Assembly: GCF_020884755.1 (NCBI RefSeq)
Contig: NZ_BPWE01000007.1
Location: 1-64,000 of the forward strand
Direction of reading: 5' to 3'
DNA from: Bifidobacterium mizhiense
GTDB taxonomy: Bacteria; Actinomycetota; Actinomycetes; Actinomycetales; Bifidobacteriaceae
Length of the DNA: 64,000 nt
Part shown: positions 8,718 to 17,422 of the stretch, piece after piece
Layout of the letters: every line of letters begins with the position of its first letter
Position numbering within the stretch: position 1 is the stretch's first letter
Made by a program: the position numbers and the translations under genes
Notes under the pieces: generated by a model
What the model was told of the DNA's origin: nothing
What the model saw: only the letters and a program-made list of their open reading frames with translations
The model's database searches: none

Positions 8718-9709
8718 GCGAAAAGACATCGGACCAGCAGCCAGACGAAGAATCCCAGGAAAAGTCTGCAGCCAAGGCCGCCGACCAGAAGCAAGCCGCT
8801 CAAGCACCGGCCGATGCTGAGCAAAAAGCCGACGAGAACACCGGCGCCGCACCGCTGCCCGAATCCGAGGAAGAAGCAGCCTCTCAGACGGGCGAACAGT
8901 CCGAGGAGGATGGTTCTTCGGAAGAAGACGTGTCGATGGCCGCTTTCAAGGTGGTCATCGAGCAGGAAAATGCCGAGGATCCCGACGACGATCAGGAGGA
9001 GGATCCACTGCTGGAGACCGATGGCCAGCGAGTGTTGGTTCCTGGCGGCTACCCGGTGCTCTCCCTGAAGCATGTGGATTACACGCGCAAGGTCCAGGGT
9101 CGTCCCGAACAGATCCTGGATGATGTCGATCTGGAATTCCAGCGTCGCCGCATCTACTCGGTGGAGACCACCTCGCCTTCCAGACGAGCTGCTCTGATGG
9201 CCCTGATGACCGGTCTGCGCGCCCCCACCCAAGGCAGCGTGCTCTTCCGTGGCACGGACCTGCGCCAATTGCTGGCTTCCGACTATCGCGGCCACCAGAT
9301 CGGAGCCATCTTTGGTACCGATGCCTTGAGGCGCGATCTGACCGCCGTACAGAATCTTGTCTACACCATGGATGCCAGCGGGCGCACCTTCCTGGGCCCC
9401 AAGGACAATCTGGCCCGTCAGCTGCTGGACGAGGTGGGCTTTCCGGAGCGCCTGCAGGACAAGCTGACCGCTGATCTGGGCCACTTGGACTTCCGCCTGG
9501 CTTCCGTGGCCCGTGCCCTGTGCTGCGAATGCGACGTACTCATCGCCGACGAGCCCACCGAAGGTCTTGAGCCAAGCGACTGGGACACCCTGCTGGCCAC
9601 ACTAAAGAGGGTCTCCCGCCGTCATGACTGCACCGTGATCATCCTGACCTCCGGGGGTTCTGACACCGTGGACGAGGGCACCTACGACGACCGATTCATC
9701 GTCGATTAA
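8714..9709 (+). CDS. ABC-type ATP-binding subunit with degenerate catalytic motifs and a long acidic N-terminus
   Basis: 331 residues. Residues 1 to about 105 are low-complexity and rich in Glu, Asp, Ala and Gln, and are probably disordered. An ABC fold follows (YPVLSLKHVDYTRKV...). The Walker A site reads ETTSPSRRAAL and lacks the GxxGxGKS/T loop. The signature region reads LGHLDFRLASVARAL in place of LSGGQxQR. The H-loop His is missing (IILTSGG). Only Walker B is well kept (VLIADEPTEGLE). ATP hydrolysis is therefore doubtful; it may bind nucleotide weakly or act as a structural partner of the FtsX-like permease with which it is coupled. The reading frame is intact over its full length, so it is not an ordinary pseudogene. 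Confidence 0.8.
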   Translation: MSEKTSDQQPDEESQEKSAAKAADQKQAAQAPADAEQKADENTGAAPLPESEEEAASQTGEQSEEDGSSEEDVSMAAFKVVIEQENAEDPDDDQEEDPLLETDGQRVLVPGGYPVLSLKHVDYTRKVQGRPEQILDDVDLEFQRRRIYSVETTSPSRRAALMALMTGLRAPTQGSVLFRGTDLRQLLASDYRGHQIGAIFGTDALRRDLTAVQNLVYTMDASGRTFLGPKDNLARQLLDEVGFPERLQDKLTADLGHLDFRLASVARALCCECDVLIADEPTEGLEPSDWDTLLATLKRVSRRHDCTVIILTSGGSDTVDEGTYDDRFIVD

Positions 9710-9748
9710 GCCGCAGCCTTCCGGGTTGGGGATGGACAGCACTGCACT

Positions 9749-9806
9749 GATTTGTTCGGTCATTACCCATGAGGAGTGGATACCCCGGGTCATGACCGAA
9801 CAAATC
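9749..9806 (+). promoter_or_regulatory. 15-bp perfect inverted repeat overlapping a start codon
   Basis: GATTTGTTCGGTCAT (9749-9763) is repeated as its exact complement at 9792-9806, with a 28-base loop. The right arm contains the ATG at 9792, the likely start of the ATP-grasp gene, and the loop contains GAGGAG (9771-9776). As RNA it would hide the start codon; as DNA it could be an operator. Confidence 0.65.
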
Positions 9807-10673
9807 GATTTAAGCAACAAGGATCCACGCCGGCAACGGAGGGTTATCCTGCACCATCACCATGGATTCGGACCAGTTCGGGAGGTCGGCGTCAAGGAAG
9901 CCATATGGATTACCCCAGGGCTGCTGATCGCCCAGAACGCCTGGCTGGCCTCCCACGGACATCCCTCCTGGACCCTGTCAGCACCACCTACTTTGTGGCT
10001 GGATGAGCTGGACCAGTCCCTGACCGAACGCAGGATTCTGACTGTGACGGCCGAGATCATTCTGAACTGGCGTAGGCTGCCATCTGGCTTGGGACAGCGC
10101 CCCTGGTCGCAACTGGCTGCCGGCCGGGTATCGGGCCTGCCGGCAGCCCGACGAACCCTTGAAGACTTGCAGAGTGGTCTGCGTACAGCCCCTGCGCAAT
10201 CGCTGATTCGCCTCCAGACCCACTTGCCCGATATCCATGAAGAGTGGCGGGTCATCATTGACGGGGATCGAATCGTAGCCTCCAGCGGATACTGCCTGCA
10301 TGAAGGCGAGGGCTCTCGAGCCATTACCACGATCTTTGACGGTGCCATCTTCGATCCCAGGCATCGAGCGATCGCAGAGAACTGTGCCCTCCGTGCAGCC
10401 AAGGGTCGATCGCCTGCTCCGATCAGCGTGGATCTGGCCTTCCTCCGTGGGTCGGCTCGACCTCTCGTCCTGGAGGGAAACCCAGTCTGGTGTGCAGCTC
10501 CTTATGCTTACGGGCCTCAGGGCATGGTCTCTTTCTTGAAAGCCGTTGCGGCCTGCCGGACCGATCCAGTCGACCCCTATCAACCAGACCCATGGATGCT
10601 ACGTGAATTCGGCGGCCGCTTCCGCAGTTCCTGGGGACCGGTCCGGCAGGATCAGACGATGGTCATGCCGTAG
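9792..10673 (+). CDS. ATP-grasp domain protein of unknown substrate
   Basis: 293 residues from the ATG at 9792; the frame also has an in-frame ATG at 9732. The C-terminal half carries ATP-grasp features: WRVIIDGDRIVASSGYCLHEG (a strand pair with the Arg/Asp seen in the R2K/DUF4343-type group), then SVDLAFLR and LVLEGNPVWCAAPYAYG, where the Asp, Glu and Asn would hold Mg-ATP. Such enzymes join a carboxylate to an amine or thiol through an acyl phosphate. The N-terminal third (RRVILHHHHGFG, then ITPGLLIAQNAWL) is not recognised. It follows the degenerate ABC pair by 82 bases. Its end overlaps the convergent HD gene by 22 bases. The substrate cannot be told. Confidence 0.68.
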   Translation: MTEQIDLSNKDPRRQRRVILHHHHGFGPVREVGVKEAIWITPGLLIAQNAWLASHGHPSWTLSAPPTLWLDELDQSLTERRILTVTAEIILNWRRLPSGLGQRPWSQLAAGRVSGLPAARRTLEDLQSGLRTAPAQSLIRLQTHLPDIHEEWRVIIDGDRIVASSGYCLHEGEGSRAITTIFDGAIFDPRHRAIAENCALRAAKGRSPAPISVDLAFLRGSARPLVLEGNPVWCAAPYAYGPQGMVSFLKAVAACRTDPVDPYQPDPWMLREFGGRFRSSWGPVRQDQTMVMP

Positions 10674-11308
10674 TACTTAGCCAGGGGCTGCAGATCCGGT
10701 ACTCCATACCGGGCCACCAGTTGCTTCCAGCGGGCCAGGTTGTCGGGACCATACTTGGCCGTGCGCTTAGCGGCAGTGGGCTCGGAGACGAAAATGGGCG
10801 GCTGGTGCTTGCTGTGGAACTTGTCCGCATACATGACCACCTCCTGCTCAGGGTTGATCGGCAGGTAGTCGTCCGGTGGCAGGTTCAGATGCTCCTCCTC
10901 CACCTGGCGGCGGGTCAGTCCCACTCCTGTGTGGTTGCGGGCGAACTGGGCCACCGACTCGTCCACCCCGGCATCCAGCAGCAGGTGGTAGCCCTCCAGC
11001 CCGTGCTCGATGTACCGCTCGCCTTGGAAGGTCAGGGGCCGACCCTGGGAGCCGTCATCCTTCAAAATCCTGTAGGTGCCGATGTCATGCAGCAGGGCAC
11101 CTATGCGGACCAGGTCACGGTCCAGGGGACGCTCGGGCAGGACACCGTCAGGGTCATCGTCACGCAGCAGGCATTCGTTGACCTGGTCAGCCATACGCAC
11201 CGCGAGGGCGGCAATGATCTGGCAATGGGTGTGTATCAGTTCATAGGCGGCTTGTGATGGCGCATACTGACGGTGCAGGGCCTCGGCCATGGGAACATTG
11301 GGAATCAT
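10652..11308 (-). CDS. HD-domain phosphohydrolase
   Basis: About 218 residues. The HD motif is seen as GALLHDIGTYRI, with an upstream His (HTHCQIIAALAVRMADQVN) and later His/Asp residues (EHGLEGYHLL, FARNHTGVG, MYADKFHSK) that complete a metal site. HD hydrolases of this size act on phosphoesters, often nucleotides or cyclic nucleotides; the substrate here is unknown. Candidate starts are ATG at 11317, 11308 and 11290, none with a convincing ribosome site; 11308 is a compromise. It is divergent from zwf, with 131 bases between, and overlaps the ATP-grasp gene tail to tail. Confidence 0.75.
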   Translation of the reverse strand: MIPNVPMAEALHRQYAPSQAAYELIHTHCQIIAALAVRMADQVNECLLRDDDPDGVLPERPLDRDLVRIGALLHDIGTYRILKDDGSQGRPLTFQGERYIEHGLEGYHLLLDAGVDESVAQFARNHTGVGLTRRQVEEEHLNLPPDDYLPINPEQEVVMYADKFHSKHQPPIFVSEPTAAKRTAKYGPDNLARWKQLVARYGVPDLQPLAKYYGMTIV

Positions 11309-11439
11309 ACCGACCATTCTAGGGATTCTTGCCGCAAATGTGACCTTCGCGACGCTTATGCACACTTCAGCGGATAATCAGCCCTGCCCTTCTACTGCCG
11401 ACAGTACACTGGGAGCCACAGTATTTCACGAGGAGCACT

Positions 11440-13032
11440 ATGGACACTTCACCACTTGCGCGCTCCGCCGACCAGCCCGCTCCTCCCGACGAGGACGGCG
11501 GCCGACAGGCGCCCTGGCACAACCCCCTGCTGGATCCGCGCGATCTGCGCATGCCGCGCATCGCGGGCCCCAGCTCATTGGTCATTTTCGGCGTCACCGG
11601 CGATTTGGCCAAGAAAAAGCTTTTGCCGGCTGTTTATGACCTGGCCAACCGGGGGCTGCTGCCAGCCAGCTTCGGGCTGATCGGCTTCGGACGGCGCGAC
11701 TGGAGCGACCAGCAGTTCGTCGCCTTTGCGGAGGAGAACGTCCGCGCCCACTGCCGCACCCCCTTCAACGAGTCCACCTGGCGACATCTGAGCCAGGGCA
11801 TGCGCTTCGTCAAGGGCAGCTTCGACGATGCCGAGGCCTTCCGCCGCCTGTCGGCTACTGTCTCGGAGCTGGACCGGGTCCGGGGCACCCGCGGCAACCA
11901 TGCCTTCTACATGTCGGTGCCGCCCAAGGCCTTCCCCCAGGTGGCCCGTCAGCTGGCCGAATCTGGGCTCTCCCACTCCACCGAGGGGGCCTGGCGCCGC
12001 GTTATCATCGAGAAGCCCTTCGGCCGTGACCTGGCCTCGGCCAAGGAGCTTGACCGAGTGGTCTCCGAGGTCTTTGAGCCGGATTCGGTCTTCCGCATCG
12101 ACCACTACCTGGGCAAGGAGACCGTGCAGAACATCCTGGCCCTGCGCTTTGCCAACATGATGTTCGAGCCGGTCTGGAACTCCAACTATGTCTCCCACGT
12201 GCAGATCACCATGGCTGAGGACATGGGCATCGGAGGCAGAGCCGGCTACTACGACGGAATCGGAGCAGCCCGGGACGTCATCCAGAACCACCTCCTGCAG
12301 CTGATGGCCCTGACAGCCATGGAAGAGCCGGTCTCCTTCTCGGCATCGGATCTGACGGCTGAGAAGACCAAGATCCTTTCGGCAGTCCGCATCCCCAAGG
12401 ATCTGGCGGCCCACACCGCCCGGGGCCAGTACACGGCCGGATGGCAGGGATCCCAGCACGTGGTCGGCTACCTGGACGAGGACGGAATCGACCCCTCCTC
12501 CACCACCGAAACCTATGCGGCCATCAGGCTGGATGTGGACACCCGCCGCTGGGCCGGCGTCCCCTTCTACCTGCGCACGGGCAAGCGCCTGGGCAAGCGG
12601 GTCAGCGAAATCGCCATCGTCTTCAAGCGTGCTCCCCACCTGCCCTTCGAGGCCACAGCCACCCGGGAACTGGGCGCGAACGCCGTGGTCATCCGCGTAC
12701 AGCCTGATGAGGGCGTGACCATGCGTTTCGGGGCCAAGACTCCTGGCTCGGCCATGGAGGTGCGCGACGTCAACATGGACTTCTCCTACGGGCGTTCCTT
12801 CACCGAGGCCTCCCCCGAGGCCTACGAGCGGCTGATCCTGGACGTACTCCTGGGAGACCCACCCCTCTTCCCCACCACCGAGGAGGTCAATCTGTCCTGG
12901 AAGATCCTGGACCCCATCGAGGAGTTCTGGGCAGGACAGGGCCAGCCCCAGCCCTATCGCGCCGGCACCTGGGGGCCGCGAGAGGCTGATCTGATGCTGG
13001 CCCGCGACGGATACCACTGGAGGATGCCATGA
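11440..13032 (+). CDS. zwf: Glucose-6-phosphate 1-dehydrogenase
   Basis: 530 residues, slightly long because of a ~40-residue variable N-terminal extension. GVTGDLAKKK at 51-60 is the nucleotide-binding loop, and RIDHYLGKE at 219-227 is the G6PD active-site signature with the catalytic His-Asp and substrate-binding Lys. It oxidises glucose 6-phosphate to 6-phosphogluconolactone and reduces NAD(P)+, the first step of the oxidative pentose phosphate pathway in the cytosol. GAGGAG before the ATG supports the start at 11440. The stop overlaps the opcA start (ATGA at 13029), and pgl follows, so this is a pathway operon. Confidence 0.97.
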   Translation: MDTSPLARSADQPAPPDEDGGRQAPWHNPLLDPRDLRMPRIAGPSSLVIFGVTGDLAKKKLLPAVYDLANRGLLPASFGLIGFGRRDWSDQQFVAFAEENVRAHCRTPFNESTWRHLSQGMRFVKGSFDDAEAFRRLSATVSELDRVRGTRGNHAFYMSVPPKAFPQVARQLAESGLSHSTEGAWRRVIIEKPFGRDLASAKELDRVVSEVFEPDSVFRIDHYLGKETVQNILALRFANMMFEPVWNSNYVSHVQITMAEDMGIGGRAGYYDGIGAARDVIQNHLLQLMALTAMEEPVSFSASDLTAEKTKILSAVRIPKDLAAHTARGQYTAGWQGSQHVVGYLDEDGIDPSSTTETYAAIRLDVDTRRWAGVPFYLRTGKRLGKRVSEIAIVFKRAPHLPFEATATRELGANAVVIRVQPDEGVTMRFGAKTPGSAMEVRDVNMDFSYGRSFTEASPEAYERLILDVLLGDPPLFPTTEEVNLSWKILDPIEEFWAGQGQPQPYRAGTWGPREADLMLARDGYHWRMP

Positions 13033-14036
13033 TCGTCAGACTGAACAACACCACTACCTCCGCCATCGCCAGGGAGATCGACGAACTCCACGTCGAACGC
13101 GGTGAGGCCGCCCAGGGACGGGTGCTGACCCTGGTCATCGTCACCGAACAGGCCCATCTGGAGGCGGCCCTGGAAACCATAAACGCCGCAAGCCGGGAAC
13201 ATCCCTGCCGGGTCATCGCCATAGTGACCAATGCCGAAGACCATCAGGCCCAACAGGAGGCGGATCAGAGAACCGCTGCGGCACAGTCCTCAGAAGACTG
13301 CGTTTCCTACAAGAACACCGACCATAACGGGGATCACACGCTGGATGCCGAGATCCGTTTCGGCTCGGATGCCGGTGCCGGCGAAGTGGTGGTCCTGCGA
13401 CCAGTGGCAGCCCTGCTGGACCATTCCGATGCCCTGGTTATTCCCCTCCTGGTGCCGGATGCACCTCTAGTAGTCTGGTGGCCCACCAATCCGCCCCTGG
13501 ATCCCTCGCAGGATCCCATCGGGACCATGGCCGCCAGCAGAATCACCGATGCCATGGAGGCCGACGATCGCCAGGCCACCTTCGCCGGGCTGCTGGCCCA
13601 TTCGCGCGATCAGGACGTTGATCTGTCCTGGACCAGGATCACTATCTGGCGAGCGCTGTTGACCTCCATGGTGCAACAACCGCCCCACCTGCCCATCCGT
13701 TCGGTCAGGGTAACCGGCCAAGCCCACTACCTGCCATTGGAGCTGTTGGCCTCCTGGCTGGCTCTGAAGCTAAAGGTGCCGGTCACTGTCGAGCGCGATC
13801 CGAAGGCTCAGGCGGTCACCGGTGTCTACTTCGAACGCCCGGACGGGGTCATGAGCATGGAGCGCCACCACGACGACCAGGCCCGAATCAACCAGCCCGG
13901 TCAGGCCTCACAGACCATCTCCATGCCCCTGCGCTCTGCCGTGGACTGCATGAGTGAGGAACTGGGTCGACTGGATCCTGACGAGGTCTATCAGGAGGTT
14001 ATCCACACCGGCTGGGGAATGGTTGACCACCAGTAG
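13029..14036 (+). CDS. opcA: Glucose-6-phosphate dehydrogenase assembly protein OpcA
   Basis: 335 residues. The position directly after zwf with an ATGA overlap, the N-terminal MIVRLNNTTTSAIAREIDEL, and the conserved PDAPLVVWWPTNPPLDPSQDP stretch identify OpcA. OpcA is an actinobacterial and cyanobacterial protein needed for full activity or assembly of G6PD. Residues ~70-100 form a hydrophilic, variable insert (EDHQAQQEADQRTAAAQSSED). It has no membrane segment. Transcription should be with zwf; pgl begins 80 bases downstream. Confidence 0.93.
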   Translation: MIVRLNNTTTSAIAREIDELHVERGEAAQGRVLTLVIVTEQAHLEAALETINAASREHPCRVIAIVTNAEDHQAQQEADQRTAAAQSSEDCVSYKNTDHNGDHTLDAEIRFGSDAGAGEVVVLRPVAALLDHSDALVIPLLVPDAPLVVWWPTNPPLDPSQDPIGTMAASRITDAMEADDRQATFAGLLAHSRDQDVDLSWTRITIWRALLTSMVQQPPHLPIRSVRVTGQAHYLPLELLASWLALKLKVPVTVERDPKAQAVTGVYFERPDGVMSMERHHDDQARINQPGQASQTISMPLRSAVDCMSEELGRLDPDEVYQEVIHTGWGMVDHQ

Positions 14037-14116
14037 ACCTCTGCAGTGACTCAATTCATATGCAAACGTCTGGGTGTAGGCTGAGGCCAGCTTCACCTGC
14101 ATGCAAGGAGGATCAG

Positions 14117-14908
14117 ATGACCGATCGTCGTGTCGTGACTTATGCCACAACCGAGTTGCTCAATCAAGCCACCGCAGCCCGGATCCTGCTGGAGCTGGGC
14201 GACCTCCTGGCCCGTCAGGATCGGGCCGACCTGGCGCTGACCGGTGGCAGGGACGCAGCGGATGTCTATGCCCTGATGGGCGCTGATCCCTTGAGCCAGA
14301 GCGTTGACTGGAGCCGGGTCCACCTCTGGTGGAGCGATGAGCGGTTCGTGGGCCTGGAAGACCCTGATCGCAACGATGAACAGGCACGGCGGGCCTGGTA
14401 TGGCTCGCTGATCGACCAAGGGCTGCTGCCCAAGGCCAACGTGCATTCCATGCCCGTAGACACCCGCAGCCCAGCCCAGGTTGAGGCCGCTGACCAGGAG
14501 GAGAACGAACAGGCCCTGGCCCAGGCGGCAGCCACCTACCAGCAGGAGATCATCGACCAGCTGGGCCCCGATGGCCACATGGATCTGGCAGTCTTTGGCG
14601 TAGGCCCCGACGGGCACTATGCCTCCCTCTTCCCTGACCGCCCCGAGGTCAGGCTGCAGGACGATAACTTGCTGGTGACGGGCGTCAGCAACTCTCCCAA
14701 GCTTCCGCCGCTCAGGGTCACTATGACCACACCATTCATCCGCCGGACTCCCAAGGTCTGGCTCTTCACCTCAACCGCCGAAAAGGCTTCGGCCGTGGCC
14801 GCCGCACTGGGAACCACAGATGATCCCCATGTCCCCTCCTCTTATGCTAGGGGCACCCTGGAGACCTTCTGGCTCCTGGACGCCGATGCCGCCTCGAAAC
14901 TGCACTGA
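14117..14908 (+). CDS. pgl: 6-phosphogluconolactonase
   Basis: 263 residues, normal for the DevB/Pgl family. It hydrolyses 6-phosphoglucono-lactone to 6-phosphogluconate, the step between zwf and gnd. LALTGGRDAADVYALM (sugar-phosphate loop), VHLWWSDERFV and the Gly-rich FGVGPDGHYASLFPD with its catalytic His region are all present. AAGGAGGATCAG stands directly before the ATG at 14117, which is why this start is preferred over an upstream in-frame codon. It ends the zwf-opcA-pgl group and is convergent with the GntR-type regulator gene. Confidence 0.95.
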   Translation: MTDRRVVTYATTELLNQATAARILLELGDLLARQDRADLALTGGRDAADVYALMGADPLSQSVDWSRVHLWWSDERFVGLEDPDRNDEQARRAWYGSLIDQGLLPKANVHSMPVDTRSPAQVEAADQEENEQALAQAAATYQQEIIDQLGPDGHMDLAVFGVGPDGHYASLFPDRPEVRLQDDNLLVTGVSNSPKLPPLRVTMTTPFIRRTPKVWLFTSTAEKASAVAAALGTTDDPHVPSSYARGTLETFWLLDADAASKLH

Positions 14909-14937
14909 GCCTTCCGCACCAAGAGCCTCTACAAATC

Positions 14938-15723
14938 TCAGGACTCCGAAGATTCCTTATCCGCAGCATGGAAGGAGTCTTCGGAGTCTTTTCGAGTCAT
15001 TCCCTCGACAGCCCGATCGGATTCCTCGACGATCCAATCCATGGCGTGGCGGGCCCCCTCTGCATCGCCCCGACGTATCAGCGCAGCCACATCGCCGTGC
15101 AGCCGCAGTGCCTTCTCATCAGCCTTCCTGGGCATAAGCTCATGCCGGGTTCGCCCAGACAGCACTGATGCAACCACATCACCCAGCGCTGCGAACATAG
15201 CGTTACCCGATGCCTCGAGCAGGGTTCGATGGAAGGTTTCGTCAGCCCGAAGATAGTCCGGCCCGTCGGCCCGGTCAGCATTGGCCACCATATCGATGGC
15301 AGCTTGCGTCAGCTTCGCCCATTGATCCTGGTCAGCGTGACTGGCCGCCAGCTGGGCAGCCATGGGCTCCACGCATGCCCTAAGCTCGGACAGTTCGTGC
15401 AGGGTCCGCCCCCGGTCAGGTCCGCGCAGCCTCCACTCGATCACCTGCGGATCATAGATATTCCAGAGCTGACATGAGTTGACGGTGGCGCCGACCTTGC
15501 GTTTGACGGTGATCAGACCCATGGCCTCAAGGACCCTGGTGACCTCCCGAGTCACCGTGCGCGAAGGCCTCTGGCTATCCAGGTTAGGGGCAGGCAGCCG
15601 GTCTCCCGGATCGATGGTGCCATTGACGATGGCCGCCCCCCACTGGTCCAGCAACCGATCATGCAGAGTGCCTTCAGCAGCCGTTCTGTCATCAGGTGTC
15701 CTTGAACTTTCCACAAATGTCAC
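14938..15723 (-). CDS. GntR-superfamily regulator (FadR/FCD subfamily), probable gluconate regulator
   Basis: About 261 residues. The N-terminal ~75 residues hold a winged helix (SRTVTREVTRVLEAMGLITVKRKVGATVN). The C-terminal FCD domain has the expected metal or effector ligands: Asp and His in RADETFHRTLLEASGN, then His in RLHGDVAAL and in GARHAM. It binds DNA as a dimer and responds to a small acid. It is divergent from the gluconate permease gene, so gluconate or a phosphorylated form is the likely effector. Start choice is uncertain: GTG at 15723 or 15714, or the far ATG at 15768. A hyphenated dyad in the intergenic region is a candidate operator. Confidence 0.85.
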   Translation of the reverse strand: MTFVESSRTPDDRTAAEGTLHDRLLDQWGAAIVNGTIDPGDRLPAPNLDSQRPSRTVTREVTRVLEAMGLITVKRKVGATVNSCQLWNIYDPQVIEWRLRGPDRGRTLHELSELRACVEPMAAQLAASHADQDQWAKLTQAAIDMVANADRADGPDYLRADETFHRTLLEASGNAMFAALGDVVASVLSGRTRHELMPRKADEKALRLHGDVAALIRRGDAEGARHAMDWIVEESDRAVEGMTRKDSEDSFHAADKESSES

Positions 15724-15841
15724 TCTAGCAACCAGGCCCTTCCCCAAGCGGACCAGACAGATGAGCAAACCAACCGAAATTTAATCTCGCTCTTAGATCT
15801 TCCGAACCGTCCCAGGTTCGTGTAAGATATGGTCTGTTAAG

Positions 15842-15878
15842 GCATACGTAATATCACACTGTCGATATTATGTAATGC
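15842..15878. promoter_or_regulatory. Candidate GntR-type operator between regulator and gluconate permease genes
   Basis: TACGTAATATC is followed after 8 bases by GATATTATGTA, an 11-bp dyad with one mismatch, flanked by GCA and TGC on either side. The dyad lies about 60 bases before the gluconate permease ATG. Smaller dyads, CGAACC with GGTTCG near 15805 and CGAACGGTTCG near 15910, flank it. Confidence 0.5.
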
Positions 15879-15940
15879 AAAAATAAGAGCCGGAAAGCTG
15901 CTCAGGCCGAACGGTTCGCATCCTCAGAGAAGAGGCAGCA

Positions 15941-17386
15941 ATGCTTTTAGCGTCGCAGCCGACAGCCGACGGGTACCTGACCCTGGCGGCGAGTCAGGCC
16001 GTTTCCCTGAACACCACCCAATTGGGCATCAGTCTGGTGCTCAGCCTGGCAGTGCTCATTTTCCTGGTCACCGTCGTTAAGCTTCATCCCTTTGTCTCCC
16101 TGCTGGGTGCCGCCCTGGTGGTCGGCATCGGTTCCGGCTATGGTCCCGTGGCCACCCTGACCAGCTTCACCGGCGAGTTCGGCTCCACCATGGGCTCCGT
16201 GGGCATTCTGATCGGCCTGGGAGCCATGATCGGCAAGGTCCTCATGGACACCGGGGCCACTGACCAGGTGGTCAACACTCTGGTGGCCAAGTCCAAGCCC
16301 GCCACCATCCCCTGGATCATGGCCCTGATCGGCGCCCTGATCGGCCTGCCCATGTTCTTCGAGGTTGGCCTGGTCATTCTGGTTCCGGTCATCATTCTGG
16401 TGGCCCGCCGTACCAAGCTTCCGTTGATGCGGGTGGCCATTCCCACCCTGGCGGGCCTGTCCATCATGCACGCCTGCGTACCTCCTCACCCCGGTCCCTT
16501 GGCCGCTTTGAGTCAGTTCAAGCAGACCGGCAATGTGGGCCTGACCATGATGTTCGGCATCCCCTTCGCCCTGATCACCCTGGTTGTCGTGGGCCCGGGC
16601 TTCTCCCGGCTGGCCTCCCGCTGGGTGCCCGTCGAGGCACCAGCCGACTTCGTAGCCAAGAGCGAGCAGGCCGGCAAGGAGGAGACCCGACTGCCCTCCT
16701 TCGCCATCTCGGTCTGCTGCATTCTGCTGCCGGCAGTCCTCATGCTGCTGACCTCCATCTTCGAGATCGCTGTTCCCGGCTTCAAGGATCGCACGGACGG
16801 CCTGGCACAGACCATCAATTTCATCGGCAACCCGGTCATGGCCCTGGCCATAGCCCTGATTGTCTCCATGCTGGTTCTCAAGGCGGCCTCGGGCATCTCC
16901 TGGAAGACCGTCAATGACTCCTTGGGAGCCTCGCTGCCCGCTGTGGCAGGCATCCTGCTGATCGTGGGCGCAGGCGGTGGCTTCAAGGGCGTACTGGTCT
17001 CCACCGGCATCGGCAAGATCATCGGCACCTTTGTGGAACACTCCAACATCTCCATCTTCCTGCTGGGTTGGGTCATCGCCGTCTTCGTGCGCATCGCCAC
17101 AGGCTCGGCCACGGTCTCCATCCTGACCACGGCCGGCATCCTCAGCAACGCCATGACCATGATGCATGCGGGCTCCACAGCCACTACGCTTCTGGTCATC
17201 GCCATCGGCGCCGGCTCCATCTTCCTCTCCCACCTCAACGACGCGGGCTTCTGGCTGATCAAGGAGTACTTCGGCCTGAGCGTTGGCGAGACCCTGAAGA
17301 CCTGGTCGGTTCTGGAATGCCTGCTGTCGGTAGTGGTTCTGGTCCTAGTCATGATCGCCAGCATCTTTGTGCCCATCACCGCCTGA
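15941..17386 (+). CDS. Gluconate:H+ symporter, GntP family
   Basis: 481 residues with about 12-14 hydrophobic segments across the whole length, normal for GntP/GntT permeases. Family signatures include FVSLLGAALVVGIGSG, LIGLPMFFEVGLVILVPV and HACVPPHPGPLAA. It takes up gluconate with protons through the plasma membrane. GAAGAGG stands 7 bases before the ATG at 15941. The gluconokinase gene follows by 36 bases, then a short 6-phosphogluconate dehydrogenase, so uptake, phosphorylation and oxidation are consecutive. Regulation is probably by the divergent GntR-type gene. Confidence 0.93.
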   Translation: MLLASQPTADGYLTLAASQAVSLNTTQLGISLVLSLAVLIFLVTVVKLHPFVSLLGAALVVGIGSGYGPVATLTSFTGEFGSTMGSVGILIGLGAMIGKVLMDTGATDQVVNTLVAKSKPATIPWIMALIGALIGLPMFFEVGLVILVPVIILVARRTKLPLMRVAIPTLAGLSIMHACVPPHPGPLAALSQFKQTGNVGLTMMFGIPFALITLVVVGPGFSRLASRWVPVEAPADFVAKSEQAGKEETRLPSFAISVCCILLPAVLMLLTSIFEIAVPGFKDRTDGLAQTINFIGNPVMALAIALIVSMLVLKAASGISWKTVNDSLGASLPAVAGILLIVGAGGGFKGVLVSTGIGKIIGTFVEHSNISIFLLGWVIAVFVRIATGSATVSILTTAGILSNAMTMMHAGSTATTLLVIAIGAGSIFLSHLNDAGFWLIKEYFGLSVGETLKTWSVLECLLSVVVLVLVMIASIFVPITA

Positions 17387-17422
17387 GCGTCATTGTCAGA
17401 TTACTTTTCAGAAAGGTTGCAC

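Noticed and set aside
8714..9709. Degenerate ABC gene read as a pseudogene
   Set aside because: The frame is intact, Walker B is kept and the start overlaps the permease stop, so it appears to be maintained.
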